A stretch of 64,000 nt of DNA, taken from positions 2,445,900-2,509,899 of the forward strand of contig VWZF01004021.1 in NCBI GenBank assembly GCA_013396755.1, read 5' to 3'. This document shows positions 47,701-61,009 of the stretch, one piece after another; position 1 is the first letter of the stretch; every line of letters starts with the position of its first letter. This stretch comes from Sclerurus mexicanus (Eukaryota > Chordata > Aves > Passeriformes > Furnariidae). The notes under the pieces are model-generated. The model was not told the DNA's origin. It saw nothing but the letters and a program-made list of their open reading frames with translations, and made no database searches. The translations under genes and the position numbers were made by a program.

Positions 47701-49779
47701 CAATCAATCCCAGGGCTCAGTGACCTTGCCCAGTGACACCAGCTCACCCAGACTCTGCATGGCCAGTCCCTGCTTGAAGGGGCCACCACGAGTGTCATCG
47801 GGGGTACAACAAACCCAGCAACAGGGTGACCGTGGAAAGGGGTAAAAGCTTCTTGTTTACGGCCACCCAAGATACTCACTGCTTGCCTAAGAAAGCAACA
47901 GACCCGAAAGATTTGTTTCTTCCCTTTTTTTCCCCCCACAGAACTTGCTTTTTTAAGTTATGGGAAGTTTTATGCGTGATCACCTCCTGCTGTGAAAGGC
48001 AGTCAAGTACTTTCTTCCTAGAGGAATGAAGCGAAACATCCGGACAGAAGGTCACCTTAACTCACCTCTTTTGAATAAAGATTGTTTTGTTCAACCAAAT
48101 TCTTTTTATTTTTAATGGGGTTGTTGAGTCATTTAAGCTTTTACGCACAAAAAGTAAATGCTTCTCGGTGCTGCCAAAGCAGAGCGAGCATTATCCCAAA
48201 TTTCACTCACACCTAAAGCCTCCATCGGGAATCCTGCAAAGCAATGCCAACTGCACCTCTTTGTGGTTCAGGCCTCTGCTGCACCCCTGGCTAAAAGCAC
48301 TTGTGCCAAGAAATTACTCGCTCCTTTGCCACCAGCTCCCCGTAGCTGATCCAGGGAGCACACCTTCAGCCACAACTGTCCTCTGCCCAAGCACGAGAGT
48401 CCTTGCTGTTTAAGCAATCGCTCTTCAAAGTTTCAGCCTGTTAATTGCAAAGCTCCTGATGTCAGGCAAGCCTTGGTGCTGTGACACACACGACGTGCAC
48501 AGCCCAGGCTGTGAGCACCCAGAGCCCAACAGCAGAGCTGAGCCCTGGACCCCCGAGCCCGTCGTGGGCTTTTCCCACTTCCAGAGAGGGGGATGCTCTT
48601 TGCTCACACACACGTGACACGAGTGCCTCAGGTAACAATCTCTGTCCGTGTGCCTGACAACTTTTTTAACTGCCAGTGCCTATTTGCAGCACGTTTACCT
48701 CCCCCTCTAGCCCTGAGCACGTCCAGGACACTTTGGTACATGGGAGATGCCGAGCTGACAGAGACCTGTGGATGTGGATGCACATCATTACAGCTGCGGG
48801 TTTTTCTCTCACCCACACCTGGACATCAGGAGGGTTTGGGGCTGGGTTAGATTTCCTCCTGCCTCTTGGAATGTGTCAGGGGGGATGTGCTGCTGAAGGT
48901 TGCCTTAGAAACCAGCAGAAGTTATCCTGCCTGGTCACAGCAGTCTCTGGTTCTGCCAAGAGCAGGGAGGAAGCAAGGCAGGTACAAATGCTCTTGCTGC
49001 AAAGTGCAAGGTTCTTCTGCTCTGCACACAGCAGGAATGCCATGGAATGACAGCATCCACCAGCCCCTCTCCAGAGCCAGGAGATGCAGCACCAAACTGC
49101 TCCAAACCAGGGTCTGACCATCCCGTAAGGAGCCTTGTCTCTCTCCAGGCAGAGGAGAGGAGGGGTTTCCCTAAGTGAGGTTACAGCTCCTGTGCCGCCT
49201 CTGCCTCAGAGGTGGGAGCAATGGGATAAATTCTGCCCTGCACCGCTGCCATCCTGCCCACTCCTCAGCCCGCCAGCTCCACTCCTCACCAGTACCTTGG
49301 CACAGCACCTCTGCCCTTCCACTGTCAGTGTGGCTGCTTGCAGAGGAGGAGAGGGTGGGCTTCGTCCCCCCACTACCAACTGTGGTTCTGTTCGCACACA
49401 GAGAGTTTCCTGCACCACTTGGCAGGACCCTCCCCTTGGGTCCTGGTCTCCACCACCTCAGTGCTGCTGCTGCAAAGCCTTTCCATGGGGTGCCAGGGCT
49501 GATGGCAGCTGGTGCCCCTGGAAACAGCCAGGTCCCAGTGTTTGTGCTTTGCCATCCCAGCCTCATGCTGGCACTGGGCAAGAGGTGCCGCCCGTGCCCA
49601 CCTCACCAACAAGGCCAACACCCTGCCAAGAGGGTCACCAGCAACGGGGCAACAACTCTAATGGAAACAAAGAGCCGAGTACTTCATCCTGCCACTGAAC
49701 AAACTTTTTGATGGGTTTTTGTTTTCTCTTAACCAATAAAAAAGCATTGAATTGAAGTAAGCAAGTTTCCTTCCACTTT

Positions 49780-50170
49780 TCTGTGTAAACAGAAACAATA
49801 AGTGACAGCTACTGATCACTATCTTGGTGTTTATATGAAGGGATCTACATATGCAAAGGCTACTGCTATGATCATTTGTATTTTAATTACCAGCACTGTT
49901 CTGGTAATTTCAAGCTCTAGTAGAAACACACAAAAATTAATCTTTGATAAATGGGGAAAGGCTTCAATGGGTTAAGGAGGATTATTTCTGCATATTTGCA
50001 AACCGTGCAAGAGAAGTAAACAAAGATGTCGGAAGCTATTTACAGAAACATATTTGACACTATCCCTTTAAACAAGTTTAACATTTACATGTATTTATAT
50101 ATATATTATGCTGAAACTCTCCCAAGGTATTTGAAATAATATTCATTATTTTTTAAGGGAGAGGGAGAGT
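49780..50170. promoter_or_regulatory. candidate noncoding regulatory element
   Basis: An AT-rich block includes TTTTAATTACC, AATTAATC, CATATTTGCAAACC (POU/FOX-like), AAGTAAACAAAG (FOX-like) and a final TATATATA run. It directly follows a GC-rich stretch that ends near 49700. Not tested for conservation. Confidence 0.25.
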
Positions 50171-50947
50171 ATGGAAGGAAAAGGTAAGAAAATATACAAA
50201 TATTTGAAAGCCAACTTTAGAACGTATTTAAATCCTTTTCAAATGCAGTCTCAAGGTCTGCAGCCTGTGCAACCACTGCCTTCAGTGCCATTTTTGGCAG
50301 TCCAGTGCAGTATTCAAAATCCATTTAATGCTAAGAAAAGGAGCAGCCTTTTTCATGAATTCTGATTTATTTAATATTGAATCCAAGTCTAATGTGGCAC
50401 AGAAGCAGCAAAAAATAAGCTCGAAGCAACAACTAAACTTCCTTTCCACTTTGACAGGCGAACAAGCAGTTATTCCATCTCTGCAGAGCCCCTTCCAGAC
50501 TTTGTGCAGCTGAGTTGCCCTATTAAGAAATGCAATTTCACTTGGGTGCTGCAACAGCAAAACACACCGTGTCAGGTCACGGCTAACAATGGAGACACGA
50601 ATGTGAACACGGATATAACTAAATTTTTCTTTTTTTTTTTTTAAGTGCAGCAGTAATAAAAATGGAAATCAAGTCCAAACTCAAGCTACTGCCAAGCCTT
50701 GGCCAGCACTGAGTGATGCCAGTGGCCACAGCCCATGTGGGCACTGTGCCCAGCACAGCCCGAGGGGGTGGGCAATGCAGGAACTGAACATCCTGCCCTC
50801 CGGGGCTGGGCATGGCAGGGGCACTGTGAGGGCAAGGCCATGCCCAGCCCCTTTGGCTTATGAAGGGTCAGGGACACTCCCAGAGCACAATGATATTATT
50901 TTTTGGGGCAGGCAGCAGCTACAGCTTTTTCTAACACGAGCTGCAGC

Positions 50948-51008
50948 TCTTTAGAATCACAGGATTGGTTAATTTAGAAAAGACCTTTAAGACTGTGGAG
51001 TTCCTAAA
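50948..51008 (-). mobile_element. short divergent CR1 LINE 3'-end fragment
   Basis: The + strand reads AGAATCACAGGATTGGTTAA followed by TTTAGAAAAGACCTTTAAGA, matching the reverse complement of a CR1 3' terminus of the AAAAGACCTCTAAGATCATC type. The similarity fades after about 60 bases. It is an old, truncated remnant. Confidence 0.65.
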
Positions 51009-54000
51009 GCCAGCACAGCAAAGGCCATCAGCTTCTGCACCCGAGACCAGACAGTTCATGGGTTGGCAGCTGAGCGGCAACTCCAGGAGCAATGACACCA
51101 GCAGCTAAGGGATGCCAAAGTGACAAAGAGCTTCCTCCTCTGCAGGGGAAAGAGCTTGTCCCATGATGAAGAGAAAAGGCTGATTGATTTATCTTGATAT
51201 CCTGTGCTCTTTAATGAAACTGCAGAATGAATGCGGGCTAGGGTAGGGATATCAAATAAAGCAATTATTAGATCCATGAAACAAGCAACCAAATATATGG
51301 AGCTGAGCTCCAAAATTAAGATGCCAACAACAGACAGTTACTTATCCTGGCTTTTCTCTGGGTTTGAATTAAGGCTAGTTAGCTTTTCCAATGGCATTAG
51401 TTACTTGAAATGGTGAGGCTGACTGACGTCTTCTATGTGAATCCATTTTACATCTAATCTATGAATGCGTTATGCTAAATTTTGACCAGGAACGAGTCCC
51501 CTCTACCTTAGTGCAGAGGACAAATCCCCAGACAAAACAGGGCAGTAAAGTCAGCTGTAAATCTGACCCATAGTATTTGCACTGCATTTTTCCTGAATGG
51601 ATATTGCTAAAAAATAAGGCTGGTGCAGGAGGAAAGGGATCCCAATACAAAAGCAATAAAAAGGGTCCCTGTGGTGGCTTGGCAAATGTTTGTTTGAATG
51701 AGTTCGTATCGACAGCATTTATGCCAGCTCTGTATCTTCCCTCCTCGGGTGTTCATGTAACTAATTTAATCAAATATCCCTGCAAATGTGCTCAGCCAGC
51801 TCCTAAAGCAAACTTGGCATCAGCAGCCCCACGGCAGGGCAGGAAGGGCTGTGTCTCTGCCAGGAATCACCAAACCACAGCTCCTGGTCAGAAGGAACCC
51901 ACCAAACAGCCAGCCAGGGCTGAGCTCAGACTGCAGCTGGCTCAGGGACACTCACACTGACAACAAGGATGCATTTGCCAGGGGCAGGAGCTATTGGAAG
52001 TATCTGCTCAGCTCAGATCTGCAGCTTGAAGGTGAGAGAGAACAGAGTTCCATCCAAAGGAGGGTTGTACCACAAAGCCCAGGGGTCAGAGAGCAGTGCC
52101 TGGGGCCAGTCCTGTGTTTCGTAGGGGTACAGATGTGCCAACATCCACATCTGCTGCAGGACATGCCACCCCCAGACAGCTGCACTGACACCTCACACAG
52201 GGCTGAGCCTGGTGTTTCAAATAAGAGGAGCTGTGCAAGGAAAGTACAGATCAAGTCACACTTGCTGGACAAATTGAGGTCCTGAGGCTACAACCTACTT
52301 AACGTGAGAGGGGTGTGATTTGTGAAGCCTTTTCTCAAAAGACATTTTTCCTGCTCAGATCAAAGCACCAGCTAGTCCTGTGCTAGCCAGGGAAGGGAAG
52401 CAATTGCTGACAGTCAGCTCTCCTGCATCCCCTCGCCTCTGCTCTTCCTGCAGAGGACACCAAGCTACAACCCTGATTTAAAAATGCTCATCTCGCTTCT
52501 TCCATCAAAGGCAGCTACAGACATTGATCCTGCAACACTGCCATAAGCACATCCAGCTGCTGAAGACATGGAAGAGGCAGGGGCAGAGCAAAATGGAGAA
52601 ATATCTTAAATGATAACAATAATTAAAAGGATGGCTGGGAAATAGTTGTTTGAAATTGTACAGAGTCCACTTGAAAGCTAGGCAGAGGACTGGGGAAAAG
52701 ACTGCTTCATTTTCTCGCCTCAAGGTTATGTTCCTCTGTATTTTATCCTCCACCATTGTAATTCTGTTTCTAAACCTAATAAATTTCCCACAGAAGCCCT
52801 ATTCATTCTCAAACCTGTGACTGCTGACTCAGGCAACTGTCATGCTTTTGCATGCCAGCACCAGTTCACACTGCACTAGAGACAGCAAGATAAGGACTAG
52901 AGAGTAAAAGGCAACATTGTGCTTTTGGCCAAAAGAAAGAGGCAGCTTAGGGCGAGCTGACAGTCTTATTCTGCTGATCATCAGTCCCTGCAGGAAACTC
53001 TGTGCCCTTCTCATGAAATGCAGGCTGTAAGAACCTTGATTGCACAAGAAATCCGAGCTCTTGTACACTGAAACGTGGAGACAAACGCGGGCTCTGGCTC
53101 TGCCCATGGCCATGCCAGTTCCTGGCTGTGGATGCTGGGCATCTGTCCTGTGCTGCCCAGGCGGAGCATCCACGCAGCTCTGGGCACTGGGGGTGGTGAG
53201 AGCACGACAGGCAGCCCTGCACTGCCCCAAGGACCATGGTACACATTGCCACGAGCGATGTGACACTTCCAGACCAGAAAAAGGGCATTATCCTTTTCCT
53301 TCTCGCTTTCAAACAGATGCCACCTTCGTATCAGTAGGAGTTTTATTTCCCTTTGTGAACAGAGAACCCTCTCTGCCATTGCACAATACGGGTGGTGCCC
53401 CAAAGGGAGGGCCTGGAGCCCCAGACGCTCCTGATGCTGCAGGATCCTTTCCAAGCACGCAGCCCTCCAGGCTGCTCTGCCCCTGGGCTGCCTTCAAAGC
53501 CTGCCAGGAGGGTTTGAGCAAAACTGCTGCTAAAAAACCCTGTGGTTTTTGGTCCTGGCATCTGGTCAGGAGTGAGTGGTCTGATACCCCCAAACTCTTA
53601 CTGTGCCATCCAGGATCAGACCCTTGCACTCTGTGGTCCCGTGAGATGCCTTTCCACGGGCAGCATCACCTGCCTCCTGACACTCCTGCCCTGTCCTCTG
53701 GTCCCATTTTCCCTTGAGAAACCATCGATAGAGTCGGATTTCATTTGTGTTCACTGGCTCTTTTTCTCTCAGGTCTGCTCTTTACATGCTTCTCTCCCCT
53801 GAACCTACCGTGTGTCACTGTGCCAAGAGAAATAATAATTAACACTCAAAGATTCAGAGGGCAAGAGGCTGCACAACAAGATTTGCTGTGTTTATACACA
53901 TTTCCTTTTTCTAAGGTTATTTCTCTCCTAATAGAAGTCTTGGAATTCTCTTTGAAGCTGTCTTAATTGGGGAAGAGCTGTAAAAACATCAGTGTTTGCC

Positions 54001-54639
54001 ACCAAAGAGGTGTCTTTGGATTTGGTTTGTCTGTTTGCCGATGCAATTTGCTAAGTGCACAACCTCATCCTAATTTATTTATTGGCTCCTCTCAAGCAAT
54101 GGCTCCAAGTTAATTACAGTTTGCTTTTTGCAGCTCAAAAGCATGTGGCAAAATGTTTTTTTATCAGTGACCAAATCCCTGGATTACTCTCTTAATTGTG
54201 ACTGGGCTTAATCACGAAGAGATTCCAATTTAGCTGACCGTTTCTCTGGCTTATCTTTGTGGTCACAAGCCCCGTTTCCCTGGCAGAAGGTAAGGTACAA
54301 CCACTGAGTGTGCTTTGGCAGCGACACCTGATTTCCGTAGGGTTCTCCACTTAAATCTACCACCATTTCTACCATTAAAGGCAGCAGAGCCTTTTTTGTA
54401 ATAATTTATCACCTCCCAGCAACCAAGAGCATGTTACACAGAAACTGCTGCATGATTCAACTCCCCCCCCACCCCCATGGGCTCAACTTTTGTTGGCAGA
54501 TTTGTCAATCATGTTTATGGGCTCCTTTCTGCTGCACAGTCAGGAATTCTCATCCTATTTTCATCTGTGTCATAAAAATGTACCAGGACCGATATACACC
54601 CAAGGACTTTCTGTTGATTTGTTTCTGTCATGCAAGCTA

Positions 54640-54900
54640 CGTCTAATTTATTTATAACTTATCTCATTCTATTAGATCACTTTGTAATCATATTTAATTT
54701 AGATTTATCCCCGACAGTTCAGGCTGGCTCCAGGCATTTAATTAAATTTCGCCCTCTTAAGCCACTTAGTCAGTCTAGATTTTAAACATGATGTAGTTTT
54801 TCCTTGGACAGCGCTTTTCTATCCATAACCTTTGAATTGGTAATTTGTGCAGCTGCGTTTTACATGACATTTTCAAGAGCCCCTTTAAAAGCTGGCCTTG
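54640..54900. promoter_or_regulatory. candidate noncoding regulatory element
   Basis: AT-rich, non-repetitive sequence contains a palindromic TTTAATTAAA near 54738-54747, TAATTTATTTATAA and TTGTAATCAT words, and isolated CpGs (CCCCGACAG, TTTCGCCC, AGCGCTT, TGCGTT). A second similar stretch lies at 54000-54290. Evidence is compositional only. Confidence 0.3.
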
Positions 54901-55646
54901 ATGTGCAGTGGGAGCACAGAGAGAGAACCCAGCACCGCCCAGCCACGCTTTAATGGGAACTACACTCTTGAGACACCTGAAATTGAAACCACCCAGCCAA
55001 CCACGGCACAAGGGATGGGGTCAAAGGTAAAGATGATAACCCTAGTGAACTGTGCTATTAAATCACAAATCTGGTTTGGTTTCGGAGGTTCGAATTAAGA
55101 ATCAAAATCGAAAATTTGAGGAGAAAAATTGTGAATGCTCCTGGACCGCAATTAAATTCCAATTGTTTCAATTCAAGATTGTTACCCTTTAGGAGATGGA
55201 CGTGAAAGTCTTAAGAAAAAATAAAAATTATATAACTGAAAGTTCGAATCAGAAAATAACCTTAACTACAATTTTTATTAAACGCTTTCTTTTTCTTCCC
55301 TGAATTTTATTAATATGCAAAAAACATTTGTATAAACAGGATTCTTAATGGTTTCTTAAGAATTCTTCCTCTCTGATTACTGGAATTGTCTGGCCCCTTC
55401 TGCTGGTACTGAGAAATGACAGTATTTCAGAGAACACACTTTAAATTTCCTTTTGTCCTGCAATTTGCCTCACCTTTGTTCCTCAGCCTTGAACAAAACC
55501 CTGTGAGTTTCATACATGCTTTTCTCCCCGCTGCAAATCCTCCCTCTTAATTTTCTCCTGCCACTCTTATCAAGTTTGATATCATCAAAGTGCAGATAAG
55601 ACATGACTCCATAACAGCCACACACCTCTCTATGCTTTATATTCTG

Positions 55647-55673
55647 GAGTTCCTAGAGTTCCTAAAGTTCCTA
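55647..55673. repeat. 9-bp tandem repeat, three copies
   Basis: Three adjacent nine-base units of (G/A)AGTTCCTA type occur; the first two are identical and the third starts with A. Confidence 0.85.
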
Positions 55674-56569
55674 AAGCACTTGGACAACCTGCCTGCTGCT
55701 TTCCTGTCCATGCTCACACTGCAGACAGCTGGGCTAATCATAATGCAAATTCAGTGATAAACTAGTCACTTAAATCCCACTAATATATCTTAATTTTTCA
55801 CCCAGCAATGTGATATATGGTGCCAATATAATTCAATCTTCTTACATTTTTCATGAGTTAAATAAATCACATGGAGACAGAGCCCTTCAACCGCCGTATT
55901 TCACTCTGCGAGGAAATCTCCTCCAAAGGGAGGCAGAGGAAACTCTCCATCCCACTTTACCAGCTCCGAGGAATCTCCAACTAAATGTGGATCCCAGGAA
56001 TCAGCAGGTTGATGGACGCAGGCTGCATCCTGTCTCTGGGAGTTGCTATTTCAGAGAAGGCACAAGGAGAGCCTCTCTGTCAGGAGCTTTCCCAGGCACT
56101 GCGATAGGAGTATTTATACCCCTTCCATAATTCTTGACCTTCTTTGTAAAACATAGCAATAGTTTCAACCCTTCCTCCCCCTGCCCAAAGTATTCACGGC
56201 ATCCACAGAAAGGTTGGACCATTTGAACATCGCCACCTTGCTTGCAGCACTGCTGAGCAGGAGCAGCAAATGCCACGAAGTGCATTCTCCCAAAATTGAT
56301 TTCCAAAGGGTTAAAGAGGGCTTTGATATCTCCTGTGTCCCAGCTCACAACCTCCCAAAGCTGGGCCACCCAGGATTCCTGTAACGCTGCCGTTATTGTG
56401 GCACCCCAGGCTCCTTGAATGAAAACAGTACAAAAAACCCTGATTTTCTTCTTACATTTTTCATAACACATGGAAAAGAGCAAACGGACAATTCCCACAA
56501 ATAAACACTCACTGAAATAACCAAAGATCACGGAATGAGCCTTTGGAGGTACGAGTGACAGAGTAGTCA

Positions 56570-57200
56570 CTTGTAAATCTCCACTTTCATAGCGGCCACT
56601 ATGGTTTAGGAATTACAAGTGGATAAGGAATTCCTTTAGCGTTCCATATCATAGCAATTTGTGATCATAAAAAAGTAGAACTCGAGAAAAATGTATTTCA
56701 TTCACTTGCTTTCCATTTGCCCCTCTCTATCAGGGGTCATTTTGCTACAGAACAGTTGCTCTCCTACCTCTGGCAGAGCTGCTCTGTGTCGTTTTCCTTG
56801 CATCATTTGTTTTCAAAGCTGCTCCATAAACTTCTTATCAATGCATTTCTAATAATCTTAGCAGACTTTTAGCAAGGAAAATGATAGGTTTCCACTGTCA
56901 GAGGCCTTTCTCTGAACCTCAAGTGCTGACATTTTTTTGACAATTTATCTAAAGTCAATTGTCTTCTATTGACTTTTTCCAGCTGCTTCCAGAATGACGA
57001 CACTTTTTAGCTCTGACAGTTCATCTGGTTTTCAATGCTCTCCCTCTCTTTCGGTTTTTCCCTACCATACATAAATCTTGACACACAAAAAAAAAGCCCC
57101 ACTGTACTTTGCTAACAATGTCTGACTTCAAATGCGTTCCATTAATTTCTCTGGTTCTGTTGCTCTCCCTGCCATTAAAAACCAGAAGTGCCAAAGCAGT
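56570..57200. promoter_or_regulatory. candidate noncoding regulatory element
   Basis: A long, non-repetitive, moderately AT-rich block includes CATAGCGGCCACTATGG (partial inverted symmetry, near 56588-56604), GGAATTACAAG, and a paired GTCAATTGTC/TATTGACTTT inverted word near 56955-56980. No coding or repeat signature. Weak, composition-based call. Confidence 0.22.
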
Positions 57201-60200
57201 TTTTAAAGCTTCGGAGGCTCTCATTTGAAAGCCAATTTAGGTACGTTTCAATATTTTAACTTGCAGGACAGCGGCGTATCACTCGCTCTCACGTCCCTGT
57301 GGGAATCACTAAGTGCCCGCTTTGGAAGATGCTGGAGCTGGCCCAGGAGCCACAGCTGCTTTGTAGCCACTGAAACCACCAAGGGTTGGCCGTGTCCCTT
57401 GGGCACCCCCAGGTCCTCTGATCCATCCAATTCCTCGCTCTCCAGCTGGTCTAGGGTCCGACTCTGCACCTTCCTTGCTGCCAGCTCATTACAAAGTCCC
57501 CTCGTGTTCAGCAGTGAGAGATGAAAGCATCATTTACAGGCTTTGCTGAACTGGAACCACGTCTATTTCCCTTCTGTAACAGGCTTTTTTCTTCAATACA
57601 ACTCCATTTTCCTACATGCTCTTTCAGTCTTTATACACAAATGATTTGATCAAGCTTTACTCCGTATTCTCTGCAATAAGGCATTTCAACATTTATTCCA
57701 AACTTATGTTGCTGCAATGTCATGTTAGGAAGCAAATTAAGTTTGTTTTTATATCACTTTCTTACAAGACTCTCTTTTCAGACAGGGATCTCTTCTTCTA
57801 AATACCCAGGTTTTTGTTCTCTCTCCAATTCCCACCACCCTCGACTTCCTTCATTTATTCTGCGCCTTCACATTTTGTTCACCATGGACTAATGAGGTCT
57901 TTTCTTCAGAACATTCTTACGACACCCACACAGCACAGTTTGGACTTCAAAGCAGCTCAGCATTTCCAGATTCCCTGTCTCACACACACTCACAAACCCA
58001 GAAGATGCTTTAGAAGTCACTGGCCATGCCAGAACTCAGATTTATGTGCCTGGAGCCACTCACTGCTCCCCAGCCCAGGCAGAATGGGCTTTGAACGAGG
58101 GCTTGATGCCAATCAAGAGGAGAAGGAAACTCTTTGATTTGCTAGATAATATCTTCTACCTTTCCCAAACACTTCCGACCATTGTATTCCTTGGGAAGTT
58201 TCTGGCACATCTCAAATTCCTTCCAATCCCCCTGCCATGGATTTGTGCCCATTGACTGCAGCTGTATCTACACTGGTAAGAAATCCCTCTCCACTCCATA
58301 AAGGGGGTTATTAACTATGACTTGCACTTGCTAATTTTAAATTCATAGTCTGTCACCACTGAAAAGCCTTCTTCAGCAACTTCTGCCGTGTGTGTTCTTA
58401 GCTATTACATCAAACCCTCCTCTGCTACCTAAGAACAGAACAAATAAATTCTAATCACATGTACAAACTTCCTTCCAATATTTGCTAAGCACTAAATCAA
58501 CTCTTTATCTTTTCTCTTATGATTTCCCAGCGTACTCCTGAAGCTCAAGAGAGCCCGAAAATGAGAGGAAAAGTGCAGAGAGCGCTAAAAGAAAGGGGTG
58601 GGGGGGAGAACTGCACATTTTTTATTCAAGGGAGAAATCAGAGCTTTGAGTGATGGCTGACAACACACTGGTTGTTTAGGATGAGGAGCCCAGCACCAGA
58701 TCTGAAACTCATTAAAGTCTGAAGCTGATAACTAGACCACAGCCTTGAGAAATGTACTGGGTGAAAAGGTTTATTATTATCAAAGCAGAAAATGTGTAGG
58801 AATTTTGTCTAAGAGATGTAAGATAGAGAAGAGCCTGTGTCTTCTCTTCACATACATCTGTTTGGCAGGTGCTGCCACGGCCCCTTTCCATTTTAATGTC
58901 CCCTAGGTTTTCATTGTTAGTTACTTATGGCACGCTTACTTCCTTAAAAAACTCAAGATCAGAATCAGGATGGAATTTTTCTACACTTCTAAACGACTTA
59001 GGACCATGAGTCCCTTTGGCTTTTGATGGCAAAGGTGCTCCCAAGCAAGTGTGAAACCTCTAATCTGCCAGGATTAGAGGTGGCAGAAGGAGCGTGGCTG
59101 TAGCAGGTGAAAACTGTCATAGCAACCCTGGAAACAAAGGTACTCCCTCGCTCTCAGAGCCACATTAGCCTCAGTCAGAGGCAAATTTTGCAGCCTTTGC
59201 CTGCCCACAGCTCAGCTAAACGCCCCTCCAGCAGCAGAGCTCAGGAAAGGACAAGACGTGGTCCCAAAGCCACCACAGAACAATCAAACGAGAGCTGAAA
59301 GCCTCTGTTGACAGACAGAGAAATGGGATCTTTGAAATACACAAAGCCAACCTGAACATAAAAGCTTTTGTCCTTGAAAAAAAAAGAAATTAAAAATCAA
59401 GAAACCCCCCCACATGTGCAATCTCGGCGTTCAGTGTGCAGCTGCACATGGACACACAGATACTTCGGCTCTTCCAGCTCTAAATCTGAATGTTGCAAGG
59501 AGAATGTGTTTAATCTGCCTTGTCAAATATATGGCTATAAATAGGACACAAAGCTGTGAGGAACATACAATGCTACCTTTATTTTATCTGAGCCATTCGC
59601 TGCATTTTTCATAATTTTCCTAACTGAACCCGCCCAGCATTCTGCACCACACGAGGATTAACAAACCCACAATGTTATCTGGGTCCCTGAAATCATTGTT
59701 TCTATTGGGAAAAGAAGTTCACGTAAACTGCATGTTCCCAGTAGTGTAAAATGGGAACCAGACAGTGTGGAAAGGTATCTGTGATGTAGGGGGCTATGGA
59801 TGGGGGCAGAACCCACAGTCCTGTACTGGAGAGCACCAGCAATCCCACACATCATGTCCAAAAGGTACCCAAGAGGACATTTAAGGAGAGAAAAGGAGGA
59901 TGCTCCAGGGCTAAGAGCAGAGAGGGGGAGAACCTCCCTCCTGTCTAGGAGTGGCTTTCCCAGGGAGCCACTACCCACTCTCAGAGGAACCACCAGCCTT
60001 TGGCAGCACCCAGGGAAGGGTGAGCATGAACTGCTCCATCCTTCCCCTCTCCAGATGAATCTCCCTTCTCAGCTCTGCTGGTGCCAACAGGAGTTGCTCT
60101 CGAGTCATAATTAAGTGCCTTTTACTGTTCTGATGGACTCTGAGGGCAGAGAGAGCAAACCAGGCATCTGGAACACATCAGTCAGCACATGCCACAGGTG

Positions 60201-61009
60201 ATGCCTCTGACAGTGTCCCCCACGAGCGTTAGGGACTGAAGACATCTACTAATTACAGGGAGGGAAGGACCTCTAGAGCAAGAATGGTAAATTAAATCCA
60301 GGGTCTTTTGAATGAGGAGCGGTCCCAAAGCACCTGACAGTGCAGGGAAGGAACAAGGAAAATGGTCCTCATGCTTATATTGTGCTGCCTGTATTTGTTA
60401 TCAACTTTTGGTTCTTTAAATTCAGATTTCATATATATTATCACCTAACCTTTTAATAAGCAAACAAGCTTACTCTGGAAAGCTAAGCAGCCAAATCCTG
60501 CTAATTCCTGCTAATAACCGAGATTCCATTACACATTGCTGGAGCTAAAATAATTAGTGAGTAAACAAGCAAATAAGACAAGCTGAAAAGCAGAGTATCA
60601 CAAGCTGCTCTTTGGGGCACTTCAATGACTTGTAGTTACTTGTGGAAAGCAGACACGTAATTTTCTACTCTGCCTCCTCTGATGGTCAGAGGGAAGGAGT
60701 TGGACAGAGCCAGCAACTCCTATTGCCAGAACAGCTCCATCCTCCTCACTGGAGCAGCAACGTGGGGCCTGCTGCAAACTGGAGGGAGCAAGTCCCTGCA
60801 GGACAAGGGAAAATTTTCACAGGCTGCAAATTCAACATCATTTCTCAAGGTCACGTTACGTGGCCCAAGAGGGGCTGTTAGATCAAGTGACACAAAGCCA
60901 TTAAGCGTTATATTTCCCCAGTGCAACTGCAGTAATGAAACACCTAGAGTCAGATGAGTCCGTGCTACCCCGGCCAGAGAATATCAATGCTGGTGCTGCT
61001 CGGGACTGA

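Larger units (their letters stand above)
36033..50947. other. intergenic, no gene recognised
   Basis: About 15 kb without a recognisable gene. Marked separately are a TA run near 36867-36880, a CTCF-like core at 37047-37057, candidate regulatory blocks at 39838-40260, 42115-42600, 44380-44755 and 49780-50170, a 10-bp tandem repeat at 41541-41580, and a TAAA microsatellite near 43945. Open frames such as 46522-46854 and the overlapping 49135-49711 pair have no domain signature. Confidence 0.65.
51009..60949. other. intergenic, no gene recognised
   Basis: About 10 kb without a recognisable gene. The longest open frame in the window (53040-53717, + strand) lies here but overlaps comparably long minus-strand frames in GC-rich DNA and has no domain. 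A C-rich run is at 54466-54478, a 9-bp triplet repeat at 55647-55673, and candidate regulatory blocks at 54640-54900 and 56570-57200. The AT-rich stretch 55020-55480 has two TTCGAAT words but no tRNA fold. Confidence 0.65.

Noticed and set aside
49135..49711. Two overlapping + strand frames of 178-187 codons
   Set aside because: They overlap each other in different frames and also minus-strand frames, which is the pattern of stop-poor GC-rich DNA and not of a gene.
53040..53717. 225-codon open frame on the + strand, the longest in the window
   Set aside because: It lies in GC-rich DNA and overlaps minus-strand frames of about 145 codons. It has no recognisable domain, no Kozak or splice context and irregular composition. 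My rough estimate is that about one frame of this length is expected by chance in 64 kb at this base composition.
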